The notes beneath the pieces were generated by a model. The model was not told the DNA's origin, did not search any database, and saw only the letters and a program-made list of their open reading frames with translations. Below are positions 1 to 5,907 of a stretch of DNA of 27,903 bases, piece by piece; position 1 is the first letter of the stretch; each line of letters starts with the position of its first letter. Source of the DNA: Chloroflexota bacterium (GTDB lineage: Bacteria > Chloroflexota > Dehalococcoidia > Lucifugimonadales > JACPCL1); contig JACQUH010000204.1 in assembly GCA_016210375.1 (NCBI GenBank), positions 1 through 27,903 of the forward strand. Reading direction: 5' to 3'. The translations under genes and the position numbers were made by a program.

Positions 1-2
1 CC

Positions 3-437
3 TGCGACGCCGCCAACCTGGAGGCCATCAGCCGCCTGGTCTCCCTGGCCCTGCGCTCCGGCATCCCCGCCGAGGAGGTCATTGACCAGCTCCAGGGCAT
101 CACCTGCCACCCCGTGTGGGACCAGGGCGAGTTGGTGCGCTCCGCCCCCGACGCCGTGGCTCTGGCGGTCAAGCGCCACGTCAAGTACGTGCAGGAGGGC
201 ACGCGCCCTCTGGACGTGTCGCAGGTCAAGCCCTCGGAGACGGCGTACAGCGCGCAGCTCAGCCTGCCCCTCAAGGGGGCGAACGGGCAAGCGGGCAACG
301 GAGAGGCCCACGCGCCAGGCGCACCGCAGGCGGCCACGGCGATAGGCTTCTCCTGCCCGGAGTGCGGCGGCTCGGTGATCTTCCAGGAGGGGTGCGTGCG
401 GTGCCAGGCCTGCGCCTGGAACCAGTGCGGGGGGTAA
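3..437 (+). CDS. nrdJ: Class II (adenosylcobalamin-dependent) ribonucleotide reductase, C-terminal end (partial)
   Basis: This is the last 144 residues of a gene that begins before the window; the reading frame is open from base 3. The family reduces ribonucleotides to deoxyribonucleotides in the cytoplasm with a B12-derived radical. What is visible is the usual helical tail (IPAEEVIDQLQGITCHPVW) followed by a hydrophilic, low-complexity linker and a terminal zinc-ribbon-like Cys cluster: CPECGG, then CVRCQACAWNQCGG just before the TAA stop. Such Cys-rich tails are typical of NrdJ proteins, where they help re-reduce the active site. The catalytic domain is outside the window, so the class is inferred from the tail alone. 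The final 53 bases are repeated 213 bp downstream (see the repeat entries). Confidence 0.8.
   Translation, partial: CDAANLEAISRLVSLALRSGIPAEEVIDQLQGITCHPVWDQGELVRSAPDAVALAVKRHVKYVQEGTRPLDVSQVKPSETAYSAQLSLPLKGANGQAGNGEAHAPGAPQAATAIGFSCPECGGSVIFQEGCVRCQACAWNQCGG
384..436 (+). repeat. nrdJ tail repeat, copy 1 (inside the gene)
   Basis: These 53 bases encode the terminal Cys cluster and reach into the stop codon of nrdJ. They recur at 597-649 with two mismatches (392/605 and 434/647). The offset of 213 bp is a multiple of three. Copy 1 is the functional one because it lies in the open reading frame. Confidence 0.85.
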
Positions 438-447
438 CTCTACCTAA

Positions 448-529
448 CCCCCTGGCCCCCTTCCCTAAAGGGAAGGAGGGACAAAGATGAGAGTCCCTTC
501 CCCCTTGTATCTTGAGGAAGGGGAGGCAC
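448..529. repeat. Two palindromic intergenic repeats
   Basis: Two short GC-rich palindromes follow nrdJ. The first is centred on TTCCCTAAAGGGAA (about 448-490). The second pairs CCCTTCCCCC with a GAGGAAGGGGAG stretch (about 491-529). Both resemble the palindromes at 557-603, 1171-1219, 4407-4450 and 4511-4555 in having a pyrimidine arm, a small loop and a purine arm. They may act as REP-like elements or 3'-end stem-loops. There is no T-tract, so a simple intrinsic terminator is not supported. Confidence 0.5.
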
Positions 530-556
530 AATAGGTGAAGAGGCGGGACAGGCCGA

Positions 557-603
557 TTCCCCCTCTCCGTGCGGAGAGGGGGTAAGGGGGAGAGGTCAGG
601 AGG
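557..603 (+). repeat. Palindromic intergenic repeat, family copy A
   Basis: The core CCCTCTCCGTGCGGAGAGGG is a perfect hairpin. It is followed by a purine-rich tail ending in GAGGTCAGGAGG. Nearly the same sequence occurs at 1171-1219, and diverged versions occur at 4407-4450 (inverted) and 4511-4555. Its last seven bases, CAGGAGG, are shared with the start of the duplicated nrdJ tail. Confidence 0.75.
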
Positions 604-649
604 GATGCGTGCGGTGCCAGGCCTGCGCCTGGAACCAGTGCGGGGGATA
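597..649 (+). repeat. nrdJ tail repeat, copy 2 (untranslated remnant)
   Basis: This is a 53-bp near-copy of the end of nrdJ (384-436), ending in a TAG where the gene has TAA. It lies downstream of the real stop codon with no start of its own, so it should not be translated as part of nrdJ. It abuts the end of palindromic repeat A at a shared CAGGAGG, which suggests a duplication joined through microhomology. Confidence 0.85.
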
Positions 650-671
650 GTCAACGAGAGGGGGAATCCTT

Positions 672-1091
672 GTGGGTATAACAATGAATAGTTGGCTCAT
701 TGAAAAGGCGGGGAGACAAGCAAATTCCGCTGCGGAGATGATGAGTGTTCTACACGATAGTAGAATCAGGTCAGTGCTGGAAAACACAACGTTGTTTACG
801 TACCCTAACGGGACGCGGGAAACTGTTGTCACAGCATTGGAAAGAGAAATCTTTGAGGTTTTTCGCCAAGCCTGCAACATTGTGACCTATTCAGTGGCTT
901 CGTCCCGTGATATCCACAATGGTTCAGCCACATTTGATGCAGCTTTTGACAAGGGGCCTGAAGCCATGAAAGCTTATGCTAAGTCGATTGCCACTGAAGC
1001 TGTCCCTGAGGGGTGGGAGTTGCCAAATCCTGTTTATCACTCCGTCGTGGTGGCAATAGAAAGGCCGGACAAGGGACTCCAGTCAAGTTGA
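672..1091 (+). CDS. Hypothetical protein, AT-richer orphan ORF
   Basis: This 139-residue ORF has no family I recognise. It starts at GTG 672, behind the purine-rich AGAGGGGGA at 657-665. An in-frame ATG at 684 is the alternative and would remove four residues. The protein looks soluble, with an acidic/basic mix, no signal peptide and no membrane segment. It has long helical-looking stretches such as ALEREIFEVFRQACNIVTYS and a VAIERPDKG C-terminus. Its base composition is clearly more AT-rich than the flanking genes, which suggests horizontal acquisition. It lies alone between palindromic repeats, which weakens the case slightly, but its amino-acid composition looks like that of a real protein. 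Confidence 0.55.
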   Translation: MGITMNSWLIEKAGRQANSAAEMMSVLHDSRIRSVLENTTLFTYPNGTRETVVTALEREIFEVFRQACNIVTYSVASSRDIHNGSATFDAAFDKGPEAMKAYAKSIATEAVPEGWELPNPVYHSVVVAIERPDKGLQSS

Positions 1092-1144
1092 AGAGGGCCA
1101 ATCTGCAGAAGGTGCAAGGGAACCCATGTCCCCTGCTGGGGTGC

Positions 1145-1163
1145 CCGAGGGGTATCCCCTCGG
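1145..1163 (+). other. Hairpin downstream of the orphan ORF
   Basis: CCGAGGGG (1145-1152) and CCCCTCGG (1156-1163) form an 8-bp perfect stem with a TAT loop. It is followed by CAAAATCTTCCCC, which is not a clean T-tract. It may mark the 3' end of the transcript of the 672-1091 ORF. Confidence 0.4.
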
Positions 1164-1170
1164 CAAAATC

Positions 1171-1219
1171 TTCCCCCCTCTCCGTGCGGAGAGGGGGACA
1201 GAGGGGAGAGGTCAGGAGG
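1171..1219 (+). repeat. Palindromic intergenic repeat, family copy B
   Basis: This is the same CTCTCCGTGCGGAGAG hairpin as at 557-603, with the same GAGGTCAGGAGG end. It has one extra C in the left arm and small changes in the purine tail. It lies 31 bp upstream of the start of the next gene. Confidence 0.75.
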
Positions 1220-1249
1220 CATCGGCCAAGGCACAGACAGGAGGAACGG

Positions 1250-1672
1250 ATGCTGATACGCCACGACATCCCCTGGCTCATAGATGGCACGTTGCCACCA
1301 GTAAACGGGCGAGTCGCCGACGCCCGGGCCACTACCCAGCGCGGCGCGGAAGCCCTGGCCTTGGCCGCGGAAGAGGGGCGGTGGCTGGCGACACGGGACG
1401 AGCGTCTTCCCGGTGAAGCGCCGTCGGGTAACCTGCCGGTGGTGGTGCTGAGGGGTGGGCCGTGGACGGCGGAGGGCCTGGCGCGCAACCTGCGCCACTT
1501 CCAGTTCTGCCTGAGCGGGAGCCCGCACCAGCCGCGCGTCGGCGAGCGGTTTGTACTGGAGATGGACCGCCGCATCTACCGGCTGGTCCCAGAAGGAGGG
1601 GTAGAGGAGCTTCAGACCTGGCAGGTCCCCAGCGTCCGGGGCGTCCTGGCGGTGGGCGCCTCGTCCCGCTAG
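1250..1672 (+). CDS. Hypothetical protein, possibly PIN-like (DUF5615-type)
   Basis: This is a 140-residue soluble protein. The ATG at 1250 was chosen because CAGGAGGA (1238-1245) sits at a good Shine-Dalgarno distance; the frame is open further upstream, but that stretch is intergenic repeat. The segment WLIDGTLPP, then ALALAAEEGRWLATRDERLP, then LPVVVLRG resembles the order of motifs in small PIN-like toxin nucleases: an N-terminal acidic residue, an LALAxxEGRxLxTxD core and a strand near VxLR. The C-terminal half does not match anything I recognise, and the full acidic quartet is not evident. The nuclease assignment is therefore tentative; that it is a gene is better supported. Confidence 0.6.
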   Translation: MLIRHDIPWLIDGTLPPVNGRVADARATTQRGAEALALAAEEGRWLATRDERLPGEAPSGNLPVVVLRGGPWTAEGLARNLRHFQFCLSGSPHQPRVGERFVLEMDRRIYRLVPEGGVEELQTWQVPSVRGVLAVGASSR

Positions 1673-1758
1673 GACGGGACGGGGCGCTTGACCAGGACGG
1701 CCCAGCAGCCGGTGACAATGGGTTCCCAGGCTGGGCGTCCGCAGATTCCCGGGACTGC

Positions 1759-1854
1759 CCTCCGCTAGCAGCGGAGGCCAAATTGGCCCTGTAGCCCCAC
1801 AGGGCCGTCAATACCCCTCCTCCCAGACGGCCCGTACCCTCCAGCGGGCCGTCT
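1759..1854. other. Three successive hairpins
   Basis: Stem 1 is CCTCCGCT/AGCGGAGG (1759-1766 with 1770-1777, loop AGC). Stem 2 is GGCCCTGT/ACAGGGCC (1785-1792 with 1799-1806). Stem 3 is AGACGGCCCG/CGGGCCGTCT (1825-1834 with 1845-1854). All three are perfect. None is followed by a T-tract. They could be a structured 3' untranslated region of the 1250-1672 gene or an independent RNA element. Confidence 0.55.
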
Positions 1855-1860
1855 GCGGTT

Positions 1861-1925
1861 AGGAAAGCATAGGGCATAGGGCAGAGAGCAGACGGACAGA
1901 CGGACATACGAGCATACGGGCAGTA
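1861..1925. repeat. Degenerate short tandem repeats
   Basis: Overlapping 7-8-base words are repeated in pairs: GCATAGG twice, then CAGACGGA-like, then CATACGAG/CATACGGG. The tract is AG-rich on this strand and non-coding. It may be a slippage-prone tract. Confidence 0.5.
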
Positions 1926-2155
1926 GGGTGAGGCGGGTCTTCGCGCCGCGCCGGCGCCCCTCTGCCCCCTTCCGTGAACCCTGTGGTCCGATGGTACTCC
2001 CCCACGGAGCTTACGGCAAGGGTGTGTGCTCTTCGCGGCCCGCTAGGGCAGTGTACAATGGGCGGGGTGAATCTGCCCTTGGGGGAGGCCCGGGACGTTG
2101 CCGTGCAGAAAGGGGCGTCCTTTCCTCTCGCACCTGGGCCATTGAACGCTGTGAA

Positions 2156-2440
2156 ATGGCGAGGCAGACCGTGCCCGAAGCTCACCTGAAAGTCCGCGTC
2201 CAGCCCGGGGCCAGGGCCAGCGAAGTTGCGGGCGTCGCCCAAGGGGTGGTGCGCATACGGGTGACCGCACCAGCCCACGAGGGCAGGGCCAACCAGGCCC
2301 TGGTGGAGCTGCTGGCAGACCTGCTGGGCGTCCCCAGGAGCCGGGTTCGGATCCTCCGGGGCGCGGCCTCCCGGGACAAGGTGGTCGCCGTGGACGGAGT
2401 CACGGAGGAAGAGGCGGTGCGGAAGCTGACGCCCCGCTAG
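2156..2440 (+). CDS. yggU: YggU/UPF0235 (DUF167) family protein
   Basis: This 94-residue protein carries the family pattern: an LKVRVQPGARASEV strand near residue 10, then VRIRVTAPAHEGRANQALVELLA, then RVRILRGAASRDKVV. These match the small alpha/beta fold of DUF167, whose cellular role is unknown. The ATG at 2156 fits the family's usual length. No convincing Shine-Dalgarno precedes it, so the start is slightly uncertain. The gene converges with yggT and the two stop codons share the palindrome CTAG at 2437-2440. yggU, yggT and proC are neighbours in many bacteria, which supports all three calls. Confidence 0.85.
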   Translation: MARQTVPEAHLKVRVQPGARASEVAGVAQGVVRIRVTAPAHEGRANQALVELLADLLGVPRSRVRILRGAASRDKVVAVDGVTEEEAVRKLTPR

Positions 2441-2682
2441 GTCAGTAGCGCCAGCAAGACCTGCTGGACGATGAGGACAAGGATCAGGGCGATCATGGGG
2501 CTCAGGTCCAGCGCGCCGAAGGTCGGCACAAATCTGCGGACCGGAGCCAGGATCGGCTCAGTCACCAGGTAGACCATCTGGACCAGAGGGTGAGACCTGG
2601 CGTTGGGGAACCAGCTCAGGACCACTCGGGCAAAGATTGCCACGTAAAACAACGTTCCAACAAACTCAATCAACCCTCTCAC
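2437..2682 (-). CDS. yggT: YggT family integral membrane protein
   Basis: This 81-residue hydrophobic protein has two predicted membrane segments, around residues 4-24 (LIEFVGTLFYVAIFARVVLS) and 58-80 (DLSPMIALILVLIVQQVLLA). The segments are joined by the family's loop with WFPNARSHPLV and TEPILAPVRRFVP. YggT proteins are small membrane proteins linked to osmotic or cell-division phenotypes in other bacteria; the precise role is unknown. The start is GTG at 2682, which overlaps the proC stop as GTGA, so it is translationally coupled to proC. The stop overlaps that of yggU on the other strand. Confidence 0.88.
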   Translation of the reverse strand: MRGLIEFVGTLFYVAIFARVVLSWFPNARSHPLVQMVYLVTEPILAPVRRFVPTFGALDLSPMIALILVLIVQQVLLALLT

Positions 2683-3485
2683 TTTTGTTCTCCCAAGCGT
2701 CGTGACTTGTCATGGGCGGCAATGACAGCGCGCAGCACCGTGGCCCGGAAGCCGCCCTCTTCAAAGACTCTCAGGGCCTCCGCCGTGGTGCCGCCGGGAG
2801 AGGTCACCATATCTCGCAGCTCTGCCAGGTGCACCACCGACTCCTGGGCCAGCCTGGCGCTCCCCAGCACCGTCTGCACCGCCAGCGTGCGGGCCATGTC
2901 CCGGGACATGCCCATGTACACCCCGGCGTCAATCAGGCTTTCCATGAACAGGAACACGTAGGCGGGACCGCTGGCGCTGAGGGCCGTGGCCATGTCCAGG
3001 TACCGCTCGTCGTGTACCTCCATCTCCTCGCCCAGAGTGCGGAGGATGGAGCGAGTGGCGTCCCGAAAGGCCCCAGGCACCTGGGGCGCAGCCAGCCACA
3101 GGCTCATGCCGGCGCCTATCTGGGCCGGCGTGTTGGGCATTACGCGCACCACCGCCGGGTGGTCCAGCCCCCGCGTCAGCGTCTCCATGCGCGCCCCGGC
3201 GATGATGGAGAGGGCGACCTGCTCCTGGCGCAGGGTGCCGCGGAGCTCTGCCAGCACCTCTGGCAGGTTCTGAGGCTTAACCGACAGGACCACCAGATCG
3301 CCCTGGCCCAGGGCCTGTTTGTTGTCGGCGGTAGCCGCCACCCCGTGCTCCCGGGTGAGCAAGCGCCGGCGCGCCTCCACCGGCTCACCGATGCAGACCT
3401 CTTGAGGCGTGGCGATGCCCCTGCCCAGGATGCCCCGCAGGATGGCCTCGGCCATCACGCCGCCGCCGATAAAGGAGATCCTCAA
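2679..3485 (-). CDS. proC: Pyrroline-5-carboxylate reductase
   Basis: ProC catalyses the last step of proline synthesis, the NAD(P)H-dependent reduction of pyrroline-5-carboxylate, in the cytosol. The sequence shows the N-terminal Rossmann motif (ISFIGGGVMAEAI), the VRVMPNTPAQIGAG motif, and the C-terminal signature from ELRDMVTSPGGTTAEAL to FEEGGFRATVLRA. I chose TTG 3485 as the start, giving 268 residues, the usual family length. AAGGTGA lies 8 bases upstream, and a promoter -10 (TATAAT at 3527-3522) lies within the longer open frame, which extends to an ATG at 3539. A GTG at 3497 is the other option. It overlaps yggT by four bases and forms a two-gene operon with it. Confidence 0.93.
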   Translation of the reverse strand: MRISFIGGGVMAEAILRGILGRGIATPQEVCIGEPVEARRRLLTREHGVAATADNKQALGQGDLVVLSVKPQNLPEVLAELRGTLRQEQVALSIIAGARMETLTRGLDHPAVVRVMPNTPAQIGAGMSLWLAAPQVPGAFRDATRSILRTLGEEMEVHDERYLDMATALSASGPAYVFLFMESLIDAGVYMGMSRDMARTLAVQTVLGSARLAQESVVHLAELRDMVTSPGGTTAEALRVFEEGGFRATVLRAVIAAHDKSRRLGEQK

Positions 3486-3521
3486 GGCTCTTCTCACCTT
3501 CGCAGCTAGAGAGTGCGCACT

Positions 3522-3530
3522 ATTATAGCA
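3522..3530 (-). promoter_or_regulatory. Extended -10 promoter of proC-yggT
   Basis: On the minus strand the sequence reads TGCTATAAT, a perfect TATAAT with the TGn extension. No strong -35 is visible at the right distance. Transcription would begin near 3515, leaving about 30 bases before the TTG start of proC. Confidence 0.6.
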
Positions 3531-3570
3531 CGGGAGCAAGAGTTGGCCTGGCCTGGCTGGTCCTCACGCA

Positions 3571-3610
3571 GGAAGCCCTCTGGCCGACGCCAGAGGGCTT
3601 CCTTGTTTTT
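3571..3610 (+). terminator. Intrinsic terminator (U-tract on the plus strand)
   Basis: GGAAGCCCTCTGGC (3571-3584) pairs perfectly with GCCAGAGGGCTTCC (3589-3602) across a CGAC loop. TTGTTTTTGTTT follows on the plus strand. The flanking genes, tpx and proC, are both on the minus strand. On that strand the stem has no downstream U-tract and instead sits between the tpx stop (3653) and the proC promoter. It may still end tpx transcription in part, or block antisense transcription towards tpx. Confidence 0.8.
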
Positions 3611-3652
3611 GTTTGCCTACACTTGGAAGAGCGTGGGTGGGTAGAGACCGTA

Positions 3653-4177
3653 CTAAGCGCCGGCGGCCTTCTTGGCCGCCTCCTTCAGGGCGTCATAGTT
3701 GGGCTCTTCCAGCAGGTCGGGGACGTACTGCACGTGCCGCACCACGTCGCTGGCGTCCACGACAAAGACGGAGCGGGCCAGCAGGCGAGTCTCCTTCACC
3801 AGGACACCATAGTCGGTAGCAAAGGTGGAGTCGTCCCGGAAAGCCGAGGCGGTCTTGATGTTCTGGGCGTCTGCGGTGCCACACCAGCGGGCCTGGGCAA
3901 AGGGCAGGTCCTTGCTCACCACCAGGATCTCCACGTTGGGCATCTCCTTGGCGATGTCGTTCAGCCTCTTGCTCTCGCGGTCGCAGACCCCAGTGTCCAG
4001 GGAGACGACAGCAGCTATGATGCGGGTCTTGCCCTTGGAGCTCTCCAGGGACTGAGTCTGGTTGTTGGCGCCAGGAAGTGTGAAGGCGGGGGCCTTCTGC
4101 CCCACCTTGATCTCATTGCCAAGAAGGGTCAGGGGGTTGGTGCGTACCTTGTATACGCCGGTGCGCTCTTGCGTCAT
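3653..4177 (-). CDS. tpx: Thiol peroxidase (atypical 2-Cys peroxiredoxin)
   Basis: Tpx reduces hydrogen and alkyl peroxides using thioredoxin. The 174-residue protein aligns with the family by eye over its length: NPLTLLGNEIKVGQKAPAF, then VVSLDTGVCDRESKRLN with the peroxidatic Cys, then SKDLPFAQARWCG with the resolving Cys, then LLARSVFVVD and YVPDLLEEPNYDAL. Both catalytic Cys are present. The ATG at 4177 is preceded by GAGGAGA at a good distance. It is a single-gene transcript with its own promoter (4208-4236). An insertion of a few residues near ALxEP is minor. Confidence 0.95.
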   Translation of the reverse strand: MTQERTGVYKVRTNPLTLLGNEIKVGQKAPAFTLPGANNQTQSLESSKGKTRIIAAVVSLDTGVCDRESKRLNDIAKEMPNVEILVVSKDLPFAQARWCGTADAQNIKTASAFRDDSTFATDYGVLVKETRLLARSVFVVDASDVVRHVQYVPDLLEEPNYDALKEAAKKAAGA

Positions 4178-4207
4178 CGTTCATCTCCTCTGGTGGGATA
4201 TCCGCCT

Positions 4208-4236
4208 ATTATCGTGGGCAGAGGGCCTCCCGTCAA
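4208..4236 (-). promoter_or_regulatory. tpx promoter
   Basis: On the minus strand TTGACG (4236-4231), a 17-base spacer and GATAAT (4213-4208) form a near-consensus housekeeping sigma promoter. Transcription would start near 4201, giving a leader of about 24 bases that holds the tpx ribosome binding site. Confidence 0.75.
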
Positions 4237-4406
4237 TGGCTACGGTGCAATGCGGCATGGAAAGCGTGGAATCTTGACGGGCGCTCCCGATGGCTGGTGG
4301 ACACCTCCCTACCGAGGCGCGTCCAACCTCTCAGAAACGATCTCTGAATCGTTCTCTCTACCCCAGCCTCATGGTCATTGACCAAATGCTTTTCCGGTGG
4401 GGTTCG

Positions 4407-4450
4407 GACCTCTCCCTCTGTAGTCCCCTTCTCCCAAAGGGAGGGGGGCG
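4407..4450 (-). repeat. Palindromic intergenic repeat, family copy C (inverted)
   Basis: On the minus strand this reads as a CCCTCCC / GGGAGAAGGGG palindrome followed by a purine tail ending in GAGAGGTC. That is the same layout as copies A and B. It faces copy D (4511-4555) across the 18-bp inverted repeat. Confidence 0.55.
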
Positions 4451-4460
4451 ATGAGCTCAA

Positions 4461-4499
4461 GTACTGGTGTGATGCGGCAACGCCGCATCACACCAGTAC
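4461..4499. repeat. Perfect 18-bp inverted repeat with 3-base loop
   Basis: GTACTGGTGTGATGCGGC (4461-4478) and its exact reverse complement (4482-4499) are separated by AAC. No T-tract follows on either strand. The perfect symmetry and its place between oppositely oriented palindromic repeats suggest a mobile-element remnant or a cruciform site rather than a simple terminator. Confidence 0.8.
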
Positions 4500-4510
4500 A
4501 CAACCATCTT

Positions 4511-4555
4511 CTCTCCCTTCCTGTGGGGGAAGGGAGAGCCACAGGGGGTTAGGTC
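4511..4555 (+). repeat. Palindromic intergenic repeat, family copy D
   Basis: CTCTCCCTTCC, a GTGG loop and GGAAGGGAGAG form a hairpin. It is followed by a purine tail ending in GGGGGTTAGGTC, the same arrangement as copies A to C. Confidence 0.6.
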
Positions 4556-4598
4556 AAACAGTTCGGGGCCATTGAGGGAAAGAGCCTGCCTCAGGAGA

Positions 4599-4607
4599 TG
4601 CTACAAT
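4599..4607 (+). promoter_or_regulatory. Possible extended -10 promoter of recF
   Basis: TGCTACAAT is a TGn-extended -10 box ending seven bases before the recF ATG at 4614. Transcription would begin at or next to the start codon, implying a leaderless mRNA. The only -35-like hexamer (TTGAGG at 4572) is too far away. The AGGAGA at 4593 is also too far from the ATG to be a normal ribosome binding site. Confidence 0.5.
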
Positions 4608-4613
4608 TCGCCT

Positions 4614-5756
4614 ATGTACCTTTCCCACCTCTCCCTGGCGAATTTCCGCAACTTTGATGGCCTCAAGCTGGACCTGCCGCCGGGGCTGGTCGCCATCGTG
4701 GGCGGCAACGGCCAGGGCAAAAGCAATCTGCTGGAGGCCGCCTACCTGCTGGCCATCGCCAAGTCCTACCGTACCAACGTGGAACGCGAGCTGATAAGCT
4801 GGAAGGCCCAGCAGGCGGCGGAGGCCGGGCCAGCCGCTGCTCAGGTCAACCAGGCTATCATCAGCGGAGAGGCGGAGCAGGCCGAGGGACGCCTGCGGGT
4901 CATCGTGGGCCTGCGCCTGGCCCCGGCGGATGGCGGCTGGCAGGTGGAGAAGCAGATACGGGTCAACGGCGTGGCTACCTCCGCCTCCGGCCTGGTGGGG
5001 CAGGTGAACGCCGTGCTGTTCACCGCCTCCGACGTGGACCTGGCCCTGGGGCCGCCCTCGGGCCGCCGCCGCTTCCTGGACATTCTTATCTCCCAGGCAG
5101 ACCGCCTCTACCTGAGGGCGCTCCAGCGCTACCAGCGGGTGCTGGCCCAGCGCAACCACCTGCTGCGCCAGGTGCGGGAGGGCCGCGCTGGGGTGAACGA
5201 GCTGGACTTCTGGGACGCCGAGCTGGCGAAAGAGGGCGTGGCTATAGTAGGCCGCCGCGAGGAAGTGGTCCGGCGGCTGTCGCCCCTGGCGGCCCAGGCC
5301 TACGAAGGCCTGGCTGGCGGCGAGGCGCTGGCGGTCGCCTACCAGCCATCAGTGGTGGGCGAGGCGATGGTGCTGGCGGTGGCAGAGGGGCGCAACGCCG
5401 AGGTGCGGGCCGGCCTGACACTGCTGGGCCCCCATCGTGACGACCTGCTGCTGACGATAAACAAGATGCCGGCCTCCACCTACGCCTCGCGGGGACAGGC
5501 GCGGACCCTGGGCCTGGCGCTGCGCCTGGCCGAGGCAGCGTTCCTGCGAGAAGAGCGCCGCCAGGAGCCGATCCTGCTGCTGGACGATGTGCTGTCGGAG
5601 CTGGACCCATCCCGCCGCCAGAAGGTCCTGGAGAAGGCCTCACAGTACCAGCAGGTGCTGGTGACCACCGCCGACCCCGCGTTAATCTCTGGCGCTCCCG
5701 TGGCGCCAGCCGGGGTATGGAAGGTGGAGCCGGGGAGGGTAGCGCCCTACGCTTGA
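4614..5756 (+). CDS. recF: DNA replication and repair protein RecF
   Basis: RecF is an SMC-like ATPase that loads RecA at single-strand gaps with RecO and RecR. The 380-residue protein starts MYLSHLSLANFRNF, typical of the family. The Walker A is GGNGQGKSN (residues 31-39). The signature region is TYASRGQARTLGLALRLAEA, and the Walker B with D-loop is PILLLDDVLSELD. The block QVNAVLFTASDVDLALGPPSGRRRFLD is also characteristic. A longer frame extends to an ATG at 4572, but the family start and the -10 box favour 4614. It is not next to dnaA or dnaN here. Its stop codon lies inside the -35 box of the tRNA promoter. Confidence 0.95.
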   Translation: MYLSHLSLANFRNFDGLKLDLPPGLVAIVGGNGQGKSNLLEAAYLLAIAKSYRTNVERELISWKAQQAAEAGPAAAQVNQAIISGEAEQAEGRLRVIVGLRLAPADGGWQVEKQIRVNGVATSASGLVGQVNAVLFTASDVDLALGPPSGRRRFLDILISQADRLYLRALQRYQRVLAQRNHLLRQVREGRAGVNELDFWDAELAKEGVAIVGRREEVVRRLSPLAAQAYEGLAGGEALAVAYQPSVVGEAMVLAVAEGRNAEVRAGLTLLGPHRDDLLLTINKMPASTYASRGQARTLGLALRLAEAAFLREERRQEPILLLDDVLSELDPSRRQKVLEKASQYQQVLVTTADPALISGAPVAPAGVWKVEPGRVAPYA

Positions 5757-5782
5757 CGCTCCTTCTCAGGCAAACCTATACT
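5753..5782 (+). promoter_or_regulatory. tRNA-Ala promoter, overlapping the recF stop
   Basis: TTGACG (5753-5758), an 18-base spacer and TATACT (5777-5782) form a strong promoter. The TGA stop of recF (5754-5756) is part of the -35 hexamer. Transcription would begin near 5789, about 10 bases before the tRNA. Confidence 0.75.
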
Positions 5783-5798
5783 GGGAGCGTTGCGCCGT

Positions 5799-5871
5799 GG
5801 GGCTGTAGCTCAGTTGGGAGAGCGCCTCCTTTGCAAGGAGGAAGTCAGGGGTTCGAGTCCCCTCAGCTCCA
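5799..5871 (+). tRNA. tRNA-Ala (anticodon TGC)
   Basis: All four arms fold by eye. The acceptor is GGGGCTG (5799-5805) with CAGCTCC (5864-5870), including one G-U pair. The D-stem is GCTC/GAGC. The anticodon stem is CCTCC/GGAGG with loop TTTGCAA, so the anticodon TGC is at 5832-5834. The T-arm is AGGGG TTCGAGT CCCCT. The discriminator is A5871, and CCA is not encoded. Confidence 0.97.
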
Positions 5872-5907
5872 CTCCTTGCAAGCTAAGAGGGAATTGGGTG
5901 TGGGAAC

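Larger units (their letters stand above)
1673..2155. other. Intergenic region with hairpin cluster and short tandem repeats
   Basis: No protein gene is supported in these 483 bases. The first part (1750-1854) holds three hairpins, listed separately. The middle (about 1861-1925) is low-complexity sequence made of short repeated words such as GCATAGG, GACGGACA and CATACGAG. The rest leads into yggU and includes a -10-like TACAAT at 2054-2059 that has no good -35 box. Confidence 0.6.
4237..4571. other. Intergenic region between tpx and recF
   Basis: These bases separate divergently transcribed tpx and recF. No protein gene is supported. The left half (4237-4400) has no clear feature apart from a weak hairpin near 4330-4350. 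The right half is a composite of an inverted palindromic repeat (4407-4450), a perfect inverted repeat (4461-4499) and a direct palindromic repeat (4511-4555). Confidence 0.6.
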
